In this document: positions 7,368 through 16,679 of the stretch, piece after piece | How positions within the stretch are numbered: position 1 is the first letter of the stretch | Layout of the letters: the number at the start of each line of letters is the position of its first letter | Assembly (NCBI RefSeq): GCF_000770635.1 | Contig: NZ_AVBF01000003.1 | Location: forward strand, 1 to 64,000 | Reading direction: 5' to 3' | Origin: Pontibacillus yanchengensis Y32 | GTDB lineage: Bacteria > Bacillota > Bacilli > Bacillales > BH030062 | DNA length: 64,000 bases | Notes under the pieces: model-generated | What the model was told of the DNA's origin: nothing | Database searches by the model: none | What the model saw: the letters and a program-made list of their open reading frames with translations, nothing else | Made by a program: the position numbers and the translations under genes

Positions 7368-8762
7368 TTACTCAACTGTCGTTGCAACTTCATGTTCAGC
7401 AGAGTAATATCCTTTTGTTTGTGAATCATCAAGAGCCTGAGATTGTCGAAACTCTTCTGCTTCTGCCATTTTTGTTAACTCCAACGTGGCATCGTGATTC
7501 TTCTTGACTTCTTGCTCCACGTCTTCAAGAGATACTCTGAAGAATTCTTTTTTATTGTTAATTTTATTTACCCTAAGGTGATCAAATGCATGGTGTAATG
7601 CATTTTCTAAAGAAGGGGCATCGTTTGAGAAAATCATCCCGTGAATATCAAACGTAAACGGAACTGAAGCATTGCCTAATTCCTTCACACGTTCGAGTGG
7701 CTCTAACCTTCTTGTCATACCTATTTTGACTATATCTTCACCAAGAGAACCAATGTTAGAGATAATATAGACATATCCTGCTCTGGCATTTTGTGCACGA
7801 AAATCTACATTTTCTTTCTCTTTCTCAAGTTCAGCAATTTTTGCTTCATACTCTTGAATCTTACTTTCTAGTTCTTCTTGCATTTTTTCATCAGCGTTTT
7901 CTAATCGATTACGATAATCTTGAAGAGCCTGATTAAAGTGTTTTTCATCTTTCTCAATCTTCTTCTTCTGCTCCTCAATTTCTTTTTGGATTTTCGCTTC
8001 CTCACGCATTTGTTCTTTAATACGCTTCTGCTCTTCTTTTTCTTCTTCTTTCTTCTTGGCATACTCATAAGCAAGATATAATTCCTCAAGCTTAAGATTT
8101 AAATAATCCTGTTTTAGGGTTACTGTATTGTATTGATTAAACTTATTTAACTGTTCAAAAGATTTTTTAATACGTTTTTCACTTGCCTCAATATTATTAA
8201 ACTTCACTTTAGAAATAACGGTATCACATTCATTATTAAACGAACGAATGGTCATTTTAATAATGTTATTGAGCATAGCTTTACCTTTACTTTTGTTTCC
8301 GTCTAAACTAAAGTTTTCCGGATGAGATGTGGCTGTTTTATTTTTTGCCATTTGTTTTTGACGTTCACGAATATCATCTAGCTTGTCTTTATAAGCCTGA
8401 GATGATTCAAGGTCATATTTCGGTTCGTAAAAACCAAATGATTGAAGTAATAATTCATCATTGAGAACAATCATTTCCTCTTTCTTTTCAGAAATAAGGT
8501 TATCCAATCGAGTTGTCTCTTTATTTCTTTCTTCTTTCTGAGATTCTAGTTGTTCAATCTCTTTTTCAATTTCAGCTTTCTTCTGGTCGACTTTAAGTAC
8601 ATCATCGAACCCTACTTCTTCCCACATCTGCCTAATTTTCTTACGACGTTTGTATTCCAGCACTATAAGTATAATCCCTACTATAGGTGGTACGATTATA
8701 TTCCATAACGCAAAGCACAATGCGATCATCCAAGGCTGCAAGTACCATGGTTGTTTTGGCAA
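7368..8762 (-). CDS. Membrane-anchored DUF4041 / T5orf172 (GIY-YIG-like) protein
   Basis: Protein of 464 residues. Residues 9-31 form one hydrophobic segment (MIALCFALWNIIVPPIVGIILIV), followed by a basic stretch, so it is probably anchored with its bulk in the cytosol. Residues 45-90 and 215-325 are long charged coiled coils, with a DUF4041-type middle. The C-terminal part from residue 328 (AGYVYIISN, KIGMTRRLEPLERVKELGNASVPF, then ALHHAFDHLRVN) is a T5orf172/Mug113 domain, distantly related to GIY-YIG nucleases. Such proteins occur in phages and in bacterial accessory islands, and a role in phage defence has been suggested but not shown. It stands alone on its strand, 3' to a repeat. Confidence 0.8.
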   Translation of the reverse strand: MPKQPWYLQPWMIALCFALWNIIVPPIVGIILIVLEYKRRKKIRQMWEEVGFDDVLKVDQKKAEIEKEIEQLESQKEERNKETTRLDNLISEKKEEMIVLNDELLLQSFGFYEPKYDLESSQAYKDKLDDIRERQKQMAKNKTATSHPENFSLDGNKSKGKAMLNNIIKMTIRSFNNECDTVISKVKFNNIEASEKRIKKSFEQLNKFNQYNTVTLKQDYLNLKLEELYLAYEYAKKKEEEKEEQKRIKEQMREEAKIQKEIEEQKKKIEKDEKHFNQALQDYRNRLENADEKMQEELESKIQEYEAKIAELEKEKENVDFRAQNARAGYVYIISNIGSLGEDIVKIGMTRRLEPLERVKELGNASVPFTFDIHGMIFSNDAPSLENALHHAFDHLRVNKINNKKEFFRVSLEDVEQEVKKNHDATLELTKMAEAEEFRQSQALDDSQTKGYYSAEHEVATTVE

Positions 8763-9050
8763 GACAATCTCTCCTCTACTACTTTATGTAATGTAAAATT
8801 AACACTCATAAGATTTTACCAGACCTAATATTTAAATGATAATGGTAATGTTTTACTAGTTAACGACTTTTTGAAAGTTTCTATATAACTTTTGAATAGC
8901 TTTTTTTGAAACGTAAAAATACCAGCTATAATGGAGGTGAATATTAGAATCTTATCTTATTGAGAAAAAGATTATTGAAGAAACATATGAATAGTACATT
9001 AATGAAAAAATCCTATATTAAGGTGATTCAGCACTTTTTCATAACCATCT

Positions 9051-9593
9051 TCAATTCGAATGATAATTCACATCCACCAACACACTCATCGCAATCATGC
9101 CAAATACACGAAGTTCATCCAATCCAGCACACTCCATAAAATACCCATCTTCCTTCATCAAATTATCTTTCATCGTATCATAAGTAAAAGAGCGCTTTTT
9201 GATAGAAGGAAGCTTCTTACCACTTTCACAATCAACTACCGAGAAATCGGAAACGCTAAAATCACCTTCAGCTTTCATAAGAGCTGTATCATCATGATCA
9301 ACCAACGTGAACGCTGGAGCACTCATTTTTCCAGTAAATGCAATTGCCCCAATATGCTGTCCCTTCTCATCATAGAGAGAAAAGCCCTTATTTATCCCCT
9401 TACCTTTTTGAATGGTCCCTAACAAGTCCCCTCTCTGATCTTCCACTATCAGTTCTACTCCTACCATGGTATGTAAGCCTAAAAATTTCAGCAATTGATT
9501 GCCTACTTGCGTGGTAGATTCTGATTTTTCCTCAACTGTACCAACTGCATCCTCACCAGCGTACAATCGATACATCTTGCCTCTATAATTCAT
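9051..9593 (-). CDS. LURP-one-related / scramblase-like protein
   Basis: Cytosolic beta-rich protein of about 180 residues resembling the LURP-one/tubby-like family: YRLYAGEDAVGTVEE, VGVELIVEDQRGDLLGTIQKG, GFSLYDEKGQHIGAI. Family function is unknown; eukaryotic relatives bind phospholipids. The frame is open back to 9743, but that extension crosses the terminator of the next gene (9731-9757), so translation should begin later. ATG at 9593 or the ATG six codons on (preceded by AGAGGC) are the likely starts. It has its own transcript, downstream of the BI-1 gene. Family assignment is tentative. Confidence 0.55.
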   Translation of the reverse strand: MNYRGKMYRLYAGEDAVGTVEEKSESTTQVGNQLLKFLGLHTMVGVELIVEDQRGDLLGTIQKGKGINKGFSLYDEKGQHIGAIAFTGKMSAPAFTLVDHDDTALMKAEGDFSVSDFSVVDCESGKKLPSIKKRSFTYDTMKDNLMKEDGYFMECAGLDELRVFGMIAMSVLVDVNYHSN

Positions 9594-9730
9594 TCGCGCG
9601 TCTTTTTGTAGACATAGGTTTGTATAGGATGGAAACAAAATGAGCCACCTTTCTATTAAGATTCCGAAGTTTAATGGAAATGTATTCTCAGGATTTATTA
9701 ACTGAGGATTAATATCGCTTATACAAAGTA

Positions 9731-9757
9731 AAAAAAAGACCACAATCGTGGCCTTTT
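9731..9757 (-). terminator. Terminator of the BI-1 family gene
   Basis: On the minus strand GGCCAC-N4-GTGGTC followed by seven T residues, one base after the BI-1 family stop codon. Confidence 0.8.
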
Positions 9758-9758
9758 A

Positions 9759-10493
9759 TTATCGGCGATAAATTTTAGACAACAGCCTCAAGATTTCAAT
9801 ATATAACCATACAAGTGTAACGACGAGTCCAAACGCTGCGTACCATTCCATATGCTTTGGAACGCCTGAGCCAGCACCTCTTTCAATAAAGTCAAAGTCC
9901 AGCACTAGATTCAGAGCTGCAATGATGACAATCCCCACACTAATTAAAATCCCAAGCGGAGTCGCCTCGTGAAGATGCGGGACATTAAACCCAAAGAAAC
10001 CTCCAATAAACGAAATAAGGTACACAACAAAAATAGCTCCTGTCGCCGCAACGACACCTAATCGAAAGTTTTGAGTTACCTTGATCATGCCAGACTTATA
10101 AGCAAGAAGCAGGCTAAACAACACCCCAAACGTCAAAATAACCGCTTGAAACACAATACCTTCAAACTGCGCCTCATACGTTGCCGAAATCGCACCAACA
10201 AACAAACCTTCCAACAAAGCATAAATCGGTGCTGTTACAGGAGCAGCCTTAGGAACAAATACCGTGATGAGCGCAAACACCAAACCACCAAGCGCGCCAC
10301 CAAGCATCAATCCTGTCCCCATTCCAGGATTCGCCACTAGCATATTCCACGAATAAATCGCCGTAGCCGCAACCAGTAGAAGCAGAACAAACGTCTTGTT
10401 CACACTCCCCTGTATCGTCATTTGATTCTCGCTCGTCATCCCTCTATATCGATCGAATGTATTAGCTGATAAGCTTGGATTACCTGTTCTCAT
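9759..10493 (-). CDS. Bax inhibitor-1 / YccA family membrane protein
   Basis: Integral membrane protein of 244 residues with a 30-residue polar N-terminus and seven hydrophobic segments starting at about residue 31 (TFVLLLLVAATAIYSW) and ending near residue 240. The pattern and the late acidic residues (LVLDFDFIERG at about 200) match the bacterial BI-1/YccA family. Bacillus relatives such as YetJ act as pH-sensitive calcium leak channels; YccA of E. coli modulates FtsH. The start at 10493 has AAGGAGG upstream. Monocistronic with its own terminator. Confidence 0.88.
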   Translation of the reverse strand: MRTGNPSLSANTFDRYRGMTSENQMTIQGSVNKTFVLLLLVAATAIYSWNMLVANPGMGTGLMLGGALGGLVFALITVFVPKAAPVTAPIYALLEGLFVGAISATYEAQFEGIVFQAVILTFGVLFSLLLAYKSGMIKVTQNFRLGVVAATGAIFVVYLISFIGGFFGFNVPHLHEATPLGILISVGIVIIAALNLVLDFDFIERGAGSGVPKHMEWYAAFGLVVTLVWLYIEILRLLSKIYRR

Positions 10494-10607
10494 ATCGGAA
10501 AGCCTCCTTAGTTGTAAATTGATTTTTATTTTTTGTACTTGCTGTAACTATATTATATACGATGAGAATGATGACAGGTTTCATATTAATTTTTTGCATA
10601 CATAAAA

Positions 10608-10632
10608 GAAGCAGAGCCCTCAGCCCTGCTTA
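10608..10632 (-). terminator. Likely terminator of the helicase gene
   Basis: Stem AAGCAG / CTGCTT overlapping the helicase stop codon, followed on the minus strand by CTTTTA. Short stem with a large interior, so moderate strength. Confidence 0.45.
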
Positions 10633-13518
10633 CCCTTTCTGTAAATACATATACAAATTGTGTTCTATAGGTTGTTCTAGTGTTAATAACATCGTTACAA
10701 CTGGGAGTTGACTACCACCATCTCCCTCCATAGTGGTTTGTTCTATTGTTTCTTGTAGAAGCGAAGCTGTTCCTAGGTAATAAAAATCAGTTCCTTCTCC
10801 ATCACTTTTCTTGATAAAGATATGAATATCGTTTCCGTACTCTTCGGATTTGATTAATTTTTGTACATCAGGGGAAGTGATTTTCCTCTTACTCTTGGAA
10901 TACCACAATAGTGTTTCAGGATCTAGTAGTTCATCCTCATAGTTCACACTAGACTGCACACTATCATCTTTCTTATACGTAACGAAGACTGGAGACGTAT
11001 TATGCCTTGTCGTATAACCAAACATAGTACCTTTCTCATCTTTATCCCAATTTAATAATCGACATACATCTTTTCGTGAATACTTTTGATACAAGGATAA
11101 TGCCCTATGATTATCGTAATGTTTATTTTTCTCATAGCCTGTTTTTAGCACATCTTGTACTAGTTTCTTATAATATTCATTAGTCTGCAAGCTGTCCCAT
11201 ACAGACTTATTCAATCGGAATACGTTATCGTCATTCATACTAATTATTGGCTCATGCCCATAGTTTTTCTGATCTGTTTTAGTGAAAAAAGACAAGTCGA
11301 ACATCCGTCTAACTGATTCAATCGTTTGTTCATCTGTATTCTTATTTACAGCTTTTAAGCTATTAATATATTGAGCATAACTTACTTCTTTATTTTCCAA
11401 TACTAACTGAAGCAAAACAAGCTCGTGAATTCTCTTGCCATTCATCAATTCAAACGAAATCATTGTTAATACTTTTTGTTCATAATCTGTTAATAGAGAT
11501 ACATCTTCTTTCATATTGGTTAACAACTTATGATAATGCTGGAATTGACCAATAATTACTTCAGGATCAATCGAATGATATTGTAAAAAGTCATATAAGA
11601 ATGGTGTTCTACCTAACTTATTCTTCAATCGAGTATAATAATCTTTAATAATTTTTTTCTCTGTCAGATTGGTATCATCAATAGCCTTAAAGATCTCTTG
11701 TTTGGCAACCTCTTCAAAATTGATTGTTGATATTCCTTTAAGGTAACTTGTATCTCTCATCCTTCTACGAACATTATCTTTATTTTGAGAATAGTCCCCT
11801 GACAGTGCGATAGGAATAAGGTAATTATTTTTGTAATTCCCTATAAAATCAATCACTGTTACAAACTCCTTGGAATCAAACTTCCTCAATCCTCTTCCTA
11901 GCTGTTGAACAAAAATGATACTGGATTGCGTTTGTCGTAACATGACTACCTGATTTATACATGGAATATCGACGCCTTCATTAAAGATATCCACCGTTAA
12001 AATATAATCAAGCAATCCATTTTCCAGTTGAGATACTGCCTCCATACGAGCTTGTTGATCATTGTCCCCCGTTAGAGCAACAGTTCGATACCCCTTATCG
12101 TTTAACAAACTAGATAATTCTTTTGCTTCTTCTTTACGACTACAAAAGATTAACCCTTTTACTTCTTCTCCAGAGTGACCATAATACTCTACTTTTTCCA
12201 TAACATGTTGCACTCGATCTTCATTTGCTAATCTGGAAAGGTTCGCAGTCTCGTCCATTAGCTTCCCGTCATATTCATAATCAGTAACACCAAAATAATG
12301 AAATGGACACAACATATCTTCTTCCAACGCTTCTTGCAATCGAATTTCATAAGCTATGTTATAATCAAACAACTCATAAATGTTAAAACCATCAGTACGC
12401 TCAGGTGTTGCGGTCATACCCATGAGAAACTCAGGATCAAAATAGTCTATCACTCTATGATAGGATTGAGCTCCTGCTTTATGCACTTCATCAATTAAGA
12501 TGTAATTGAATTCATCTGGATCAAAATGCTTTAGATTTTCTTCTTTGGAGATTGTTTGAATCGTTGCAAACAAATAACGTGCATTTGTTTGTTTATCAGA
12601 CCCTGATAAAATCCCAAAATCTTCATCCAAACCCCCAAGCACCCGTTGAAAGTCAGATTTAGCTTTTTGTAAGATTTGCTCCCGGTGGACAATAAATAGC
12701 ATTTTCTTAGGCGCAGCGTTTCGTACATCAAATGCAGAGAGGTATGTCTTCCCCGTCCCTGTTGCAGAGACCACTAATCCTCTCTTTTCCTCTGATTGCC
12801 TCAACTTAGAAATTTGTTCAAGAGCAGCTTGTTGCATTTTGTTAGGAACAATCTTTAGTGCTTCTTCTACGGCGTTATACTGATATTGCGAAGGAATTTC
12901 TCTCACCTGATTTACAGGATGATCTTCCGGAACATAGCTTTTTTCATACTCCTCAATCCATTCCTTCGTTAAAGGAATGGCATTATCCCAAACTTCCTCA
13001 AACTGATTGTAGAAGTGATTCACAAGCTCCCCATTTTCGTGAGAAGTTAGTTTAATATTCCACTCATAATTCACCTTCAATGCTTGAGAAGTTAAATTAG
13101 AACTACCGACAATGAGCGAGTGGTAAGAGGAATGGTTAAAAATGTATCCCTTTGAATGAAACCCTTGCCGATCTGTTAATCGAACTTCTACATTATCTAA
13201 CTTCATTAGTTCTTTAAAAACCTTTGGATTATTAAACTTCAAAAAGGTAGAGGTTAGTATCCTACCTGTAATGCCTTTATGATGTAAGTCTAGTAAGTGA
13301 GCTTTCAGCATAGCTAGACCACTCTCGGTAATAAAGGCTACCGAAAAGATAAAAGACTCACAGTTTTCAAGCTCTTCTAGTAATGTACTTAATACGGTTT
13401 CATTATTAGTAGCATTATTGATTAATAACTTCGGTGTATAAGAACCGGCATTCTGGTATTGCTGATTTATAAAGCCTCTATGTAATGATGCTTCTAACTT
13501 TTGTACTATTTCCTGCAT
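10630..13518 (-). CDS. PLD-nuclease / SF2 helicase / DUF3427 protein
   Basis: Large cytosolic protein of about 962 residues. The N-terminal phospholipase-D-like domain has an HxK half-site (GFHSKGYIF, His121) followed by GSSNLT. The superfamily 2 helicase core has Walker A ATGTGKT (Lys257), DEVH (343-346), MTATPER and the motif VI QLGRGLRK. The C-terminal third is DUF3427. This architecture is predicted to translocate on and cut DNA; it is common in accessory islands and suspected in phage defence or DNA repair, but its role is unproven. The start at 13518 is preferred because GGGGAT precedes it; a start at 13539 has no ribosome site. The Nudix gene lies upstream on the same strand, with a terminator between. 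Confidence 0.85.
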   Translation of the reverse strand: MQEIVQKLEASLHRGFINQQYQNAGSYTPKLLINNATNNETVLSTLLEELENCESFIFSVAFITESGLAMLKAHLLDLHHKGITGRILTSTFLKFNNPKVFKELMKLDNVEVRLTDRQGFHSKGYIFNHSSYHSLIVGSSNLTSQALKVNYEWNIKLTSHENGELVNHFYNQFEEVWDNAIPLTKEWIEEYEKSYVPEDHPVNQVREIPSQYQYNAVEEALKIVPNKMQQAALEQISKLRQSEEKRGLVVSATGTGKTYLSAFDVRNAAPKKMLFIVHREQILQKAKSDFQRVLGGLDEDFGILSGSDKQTNARYLFATIQTISKEENLKHFDPDEFNYILIDEVHKAGAQSYHRVIDYFDPEFLMGMTATPERTDGFNIYELFDYNIAYEIRLQEALEEDMLCPFHYFGVTDYEYDGKLMDETANLSRLANEDRVQHVMEKVEYYGHSGEEVKGLIFCSRKEEAKELSSLLNDKGYRTVALTGDNDQQARMEAVSQLENGLLDYILTVDIFNEGVDIPCINQVVMLRQTQSSIIFVQQLGRGLRKFDSKEFVTVIDFIGNYKNNYLIPIALSGDYSQNKDNVRRRMRDTSYLKGISTINFEEVAKQEIFKAIDDTNLTEKKIIKDYYTRLKNKLGRTPFLYDFLQYHSIDPEVIIGQFQHYHKLLTNMKEDVSLLTDYEQKVLTMISFELMNGKRIHELVLLQLVLENKEVSYAQYINSLKAVNKNTDEQTIESVRRMFDLSFFTKTDQKNYGHEPIISMNDDNVFRLNKSVWDSLQTNEYYKKLVQDVLKTGYEKNKHYDNHRALSLYQKYSRKDVCRLLNWDKDEKGTMFGYTTRHNTSPVFVTYKKDDSVQSSVNYEDELLDPETLLWYSKSKRKITSPDVQKLIKSEEYGNDIHIFIKKSDGEGTDFYYLGTASLLQETIEQTTMEGDGGSQLPVVTMLLTLEQPIEHNLYMYLQKG

Positions 13519-13610
13519 AGGATCCCCATTCATTTCCATATTTTCATATTTATTTTACTATCTACTATTTTTTCTAGCAATTTCTTTCGTTTAGAAAAAC
13601 TTTCCATAAT

Positions 13611-13638
13611 AAAAAAGCCACTCATTATTAGAGTGACT
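13611..13638 (-). terminator. Terminator between Nudix and helicase genes
   Basis: On the minus strand GTCACTC-N7-GAGTGGC followed by six T residues. It would separate or attenuate the Nudix transcript from the helicase gene. Confidence 0.75.
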
Positions 13639-13655
13639 TTGTGTTACCAAATTCC

Positions 13656-14051
13656 TTATAAGGACATCTTCGATAGCTTTTCTATAGCAGGGATATCTGC
13701 AGGCGCCCAGTCTAACTTAAACAATTCATTGTTCGGCAACCATTTAAACGCTACATGCTCCGTTAAAATAGGCTCACCTTCAAGTAACTTACAGTAGTAT
13801 GTAGTCAAATGCACTATACCAAAGTCATATTCATGAACCGTGTGATCCACCTGCTCTCCAATTTCAACCGAACATTCCATCTCCTCATCAATCTCCCGAC
13901 GCAACGCATCTTGAGGTGTCTCATTATCTTCGATTTTGCCACCAGGAAATTCCCACTTCAGAGGTAATGATTTGGTAGCTCCGCGTTGCGCACAGAGGAT
14001 TTTATTATTTTCCACAATTACCGCGCCGACTACGTGTATGTTTTTCTTCAT
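13656..14051 (-). CDS. Nudix hydrolase, MutT-like
   Basis: Nucleoside triphosphate pyrophosphohydrolase of 131 residues, probably cleaning 8-oxo-dGTP or similar nucleotides. The Nudix box is intact from Gly38 to Met58: G-x5-E44-x7-R52-E-I-D-E56-E57-M. The N-terminal VVGAVIVENNKILCAQRG and PLKWEFPGGK are typical of the MutT/pyrophosphohydrolase group. The ATG at 14051 follows GGAGGTCACT. It lies 41 bases downstream of a 68-residue gene, with the PLD-helicase gene next. I recall MutT-type genes beside DUF3427 helicases in other Firmicutes, so the neighbourhood may be functional rather than chance. Confidence 0.88.
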   Translation of the reverse strand: MKKNIHVVGAVIVENNKILCAQRGATKSLPLKWEFPGGKIEDNETPQDALRREIDEEMECSVEIGEQVDHTVHEYDFGIVHLTTYYCKLLEGEPILTEHVAFKWLPNNELFKLDWAPADIPAIEKLSKMSL

Positions 14052-14092
14052 AGTGACCTCCTAGAGTTTAGTAACAATAGAATTTTCCTACC

Positions 14093-14299
14093 TTATATTT
14101 CTTCTACAATGCGAAAACGTACGACATGTCCCATGTTAACAACCATATCTTCAATGATATAAGCTTCTCCATTATCCATCATACGCTTATACTTTTTTAA
14201 AATATCCTTTTTGCTTCCTTTTTCAAGGTGACCTATAGACCTAGTGTCAGATTGTTGATCAACATTTAGTATTAGTTCTACTTCGTATTTCTTTGCCAT
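14093..14299 (-). CDS. Hypothetical 68-residue protein
   Basis: Small, soluble, charged protein (MAKKYEVELILNVDQQSD, ending MVVNMGHVVRFRIVEEI). It alternates short beta-like and helical stretches (KKDILKKYKRMMDNG) and has no signal peptide, membrane segment or metal motif. I do not recognise the family. The start has AAGGGG upstream, and the gene is 41 bases before the Nudix gene, so the two probably share a transcript. Confidence 0.6.
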   Translation of the reverse strand: MAKKYEVELILNVDQQSDTRSIGHLEKGSKKDILKKYKRMMDNGEAYIIEDMVVNMGHVVRFRIVEEI

Positions 14300-14395
14300 T
14301 ATGGGTACCCCTTATTCTTATTTGATGATAATTATGATACCATTTATACGCCTTTTTATCATTCTTCTCCTTAATGAGTAGCTAACTAATGGTAG

Positions 14396-15376
14396 TCATG
14401 GCACCCAAATTTCATTAAAACCATTCTGTATTGAATAATCATATAACATCTCAATTTTTTTATCTTGGTATGTAATTAACTCACTCATATTTTCTGTAAG
14501 TTGAGTTTCATTAACTAGTATTTTATTACGCTCAAGAATATTGTTTAAAAATGAGCGTTCTGGTATCTTGTCATTCTTAGATGTGTTGCACTGACTGCAT
14601 GCTAATACTAGATTCCATATTTGATCAGATTGTACAAAAGACCATGGAATAAAGTGGTCAACATGCGTTTTTGAATTTCTCGTATGAAGGGATTTACCGC
14701 AATAAAAACACGTTTGTTCAAAATAAGTAATTAATATTCTTTCAAATGGTTTTAAAGATCCACGTCTAGCAATACTCTCTACTTTTTCTAATAGATAATT
14801 AATATTAGGTGTATCATTTAGTTTTTCTATCATTTTTGCCATATGATAATTAACCAGGTCAACAATTAAAGCTTGATATTTCATCATGAAAATATGGACA
14901 GGTTTATTTAAGCGTAAGTATTCTCGTTTGTGATCAAAAGCATAAAATAATCCCTTCGTATCCCCATATAACGCTCCAAAAACATTGGTTTTCATAACCG
15001 CTTTAACTTTCTTTATAATTTCTAATTGGGTTCTTGAATTAAGACGATCAAAACTAAAATCTCTAGGTAGGTTATATTTTTGCTGAATCTCTTCTAAATT
15101 GTTTTGAACAGCAGATCCAGTGGTCCCTTGTTGTAACTCATGGTGAATAACAAGATTCCAATAAATCTTGCTAAAAGAAAAAGCTAATTGATCATAAGTA
15201 ATCTCTAATTGATCATTCACTTGATAAAGATTTTCTATTATGGATTTTACTAAACCGAATTTATATGTAGCAGACTTTTTAGCTTTATTGGAGAGTAATC
15301 TAGTTAGTACTCTCCAAATATCTTCGTCTGTTAAATATGTCTCCTGTATCTCTCCAACTTTTAATTTGTGACTCAT
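14396..15376 (-). CDS. HNH endonuclease domain protein
   Basis: Protein of about 326 residues with a helical N-terminal two thirds and an HNH nuclease domain in the last third. The domain shows CFYCGK, HVDHFIPWSF (the catalytic His follows Asp), CSQCNTSKND and a late SFLNN. Both CxxC pairs are complete, so the zinc-stabilised HNH fold should be active on DNA. The N-terminal part is unfamiliar and may provide target recognition. ATG at 15376 has AGGCGG five bases upstream. It is the first of four same-strand genes (HNH, 68-residue protein, Nudix, PLD-helicase) and its base composition is more AT-rich than the next gene. Restriction or defence use is inferred only. Confidence 0.8.
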   Translation of the reverse strand: MSHKLKVGEIQETYLTDEDIWRVLTRLLSNKAKKSATYKFGLVKSIIENLYQVNDQLEITYDQLAFSFSKIYWNLVIHHELQQGTTGSAVQNNLEEIQQKYNLPRDFSFDRLNSRTQLEIIKKVKAVMKTNVFGALYGDTKGLFYAFDHKREYLRLNKPVHIFMMKYQALIVDLVNYHMAKMIEKLNDTPNINYLLEKVESIARRGSLKPFERILITYFEQTCFYCGKSLHTRNSKTHVDHFIPWSFVQSDQIWNLVLACSQCNTSKNDKIPERSFLNNILERNKILVNETQLTENMSELITYQDKKIEMLYDYSIQNGFNEIWVP

Positions 15377-15524
15377 CAAATCCGCCTAACAATACTGTAT
15401 TAGAGTTACTCTATTGACAATCAATACTTAAATTCTAGCTTATTAAATATAACTCCTCCAAAATTAATTAATCTTTATGAAATATATCATCTTTTCTATT
15501 ATCTTTCCTTAAGAATAACATCAC

Positions 15525-15556
15525 AAAAAGCGGAAGGAGATAGCTTCCTTCCGCTT
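15525..15556 (-). terminator. Terminator of the nitronate monooxygenase gene
   Basis: Stem AAGCGGAAGGA with TCCTTCCGCTT across a short loop, ending in TTTTT on the minus strand. Confidence 0.85.
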
Positions 15557-15585
15557 ACCTATTCATTTGTTAAAATAAACACTCA

Positions 15586-16560
15586 TTAAGAATTACCCAC
15601 TGCCACAAACCCTTGCAACGCCTCACTATACTCCCTCTCCAACCCATCAACAATCTCCTCCACACTCTCCACCTCATGTACCTGATCCACTCCTTGCCCT
15701 GCTGACCAAATATCCTTCCATGCTTTCGAGTCACTTTGGTTGAGCTTGGATAGGTCGGCGGATCCTTTGCTTTTTAGGTCGTCGATGTTGATACCGGATT
15801 TGGTGATGCTTTCCTTTAAGTAGTTAGCGTGTACGCCGGTGAAGGCGTCGGTGTTGATGAGGTCTTCGACGGTTGATTGGACGAGCATGTTTTTGTAGTC
15901 ATCTGATGCCATGCTTTCTTTGGCGGAGATGAATTTGGTTCCGATATAGGCCATGTCCATGCCCAGTGCTTGGGTGGCAAGGACATCTCTTCCACTTGAG
16001 ATGCAGCCGGCTAGAATCGTGATGCCATCCCAGAATTCCCGGACCGCTCCAGCAAAGGCGAAGCTGTTGATTGGTCCAGCGTGGCCCCCTGCACCTGAAG
16101 CTACAAGGATGAGTCCGTCTACACCAGTTGATGCTGCTTTTTTGGCATGTGGTATGGTTGCTACATCGGAGAATACTAGTCCTCCGTATTGATGGACGAT
16201 TTCAACTACTGCAGATGGGTTTCCTAGAGATGTGATGACGATAGGTGGCTCGTATTTCTGGATGAGTTCCAGGTCAGTTTCATAGCGTTTATTGGTACGA
16301 TGAACGATAAGGTTAACGGCCCATGGTGCGATTTTTCGTGAGGGATCGGCTTCTTTCGCTTCTGCTAATTCGGTTGTAATTTGGTCCATCCACTGTTCAA
16401 AATCCACTTCAGTACGCGCATTTAGTGTAGGAAATGAGCCAATAATACCTGCTTTACAGCTTTCAATGACAAGTGCTGGGCTAGAGACGAGAAACATTGG
16501 TGCTGAAATTACAGGTAAGGTTAGATTTTGTGCAATAGATTCCGGGAGCTTGGTTTTCAT
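15586..16560 (-). CDS. Nitronate monooxygenase family protein
   Basis: FMN-dependent TIM-barrel enzyme of 324 residues, oxidising alkyl nitronates such as propionate-3-nitronate, or a related flavin reductase. Seen: LPVISAPMFLVSSPALVIES at the N-terminus, GLILVASGAGGHAGP (FMN phosphate and active-site His region) near residues 149-163, and AGCISSGRDVLATQALGMDMAYIGTKFISAKES for the second phosphate-binding part. Length is normal. AAGGAAGGAG precedes the start. Between about 15.7 and 16.1 kb its codons are richer in G and C than those of its neighbours. Monocistronic; upstream is the citR/citA pair. Confidence 0.88.
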   Translation of the reverse strand: MKTKLPESIAQNLTLPVISAPMFLVSSPALVIESCKAGIIGSFPTLNARTEVDFEQWMDQITTELAEAKEADPSRKIAPWAVNLIVHRTNKRYETDLELIQKYEPPIVITSLGNPSAVVEIVHQYGGLVFSDVATIPHAKKAASTGVDGLILVASGAGGHAGPINSFAFAGAVREFWDGITILAGCISSGRDVLATQALGMDMAYIGTKFISAKESMASDDYKNMLVQSTVEDLINTDAFTGVHANYLKESITKSGINIDDLKSKGSADLSKLNQSDSKAWKDIWSAGQGVDQVHEVESVEEIVDGLEREYSEALQGFVAVGNS

Positions 16561-16679
16561 TGGGAAAACTCCTTCCTTATTCCTTATTCACTAACAACTT
16601 TAATACTCCATCAACGTCCGTTTCTCCTTCTTTATTCAAGGTAAATACATGAGAATCCTTCCTCATACATCCCCCATCA

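Noticed and set aside
7247-7507. 86-codon plus-strand frame after the PRC-barrel gene
   Set aside because: It crosses a family A repeat and then the antisense of the DUF4041 gene.
14300-14395. Fur or PerR box (TGATGATAATTATGATA) before the 68-residue gene
   Set aside because: Weak match in AT-rich DNA and no iron or peroxide genes nearby.
15690-16100. Recent transfer of the nitronate monooxygenase segment based on higher GC codons
   Set aside because: Composition shift judged by eye only; one gene is too little to support transfer.
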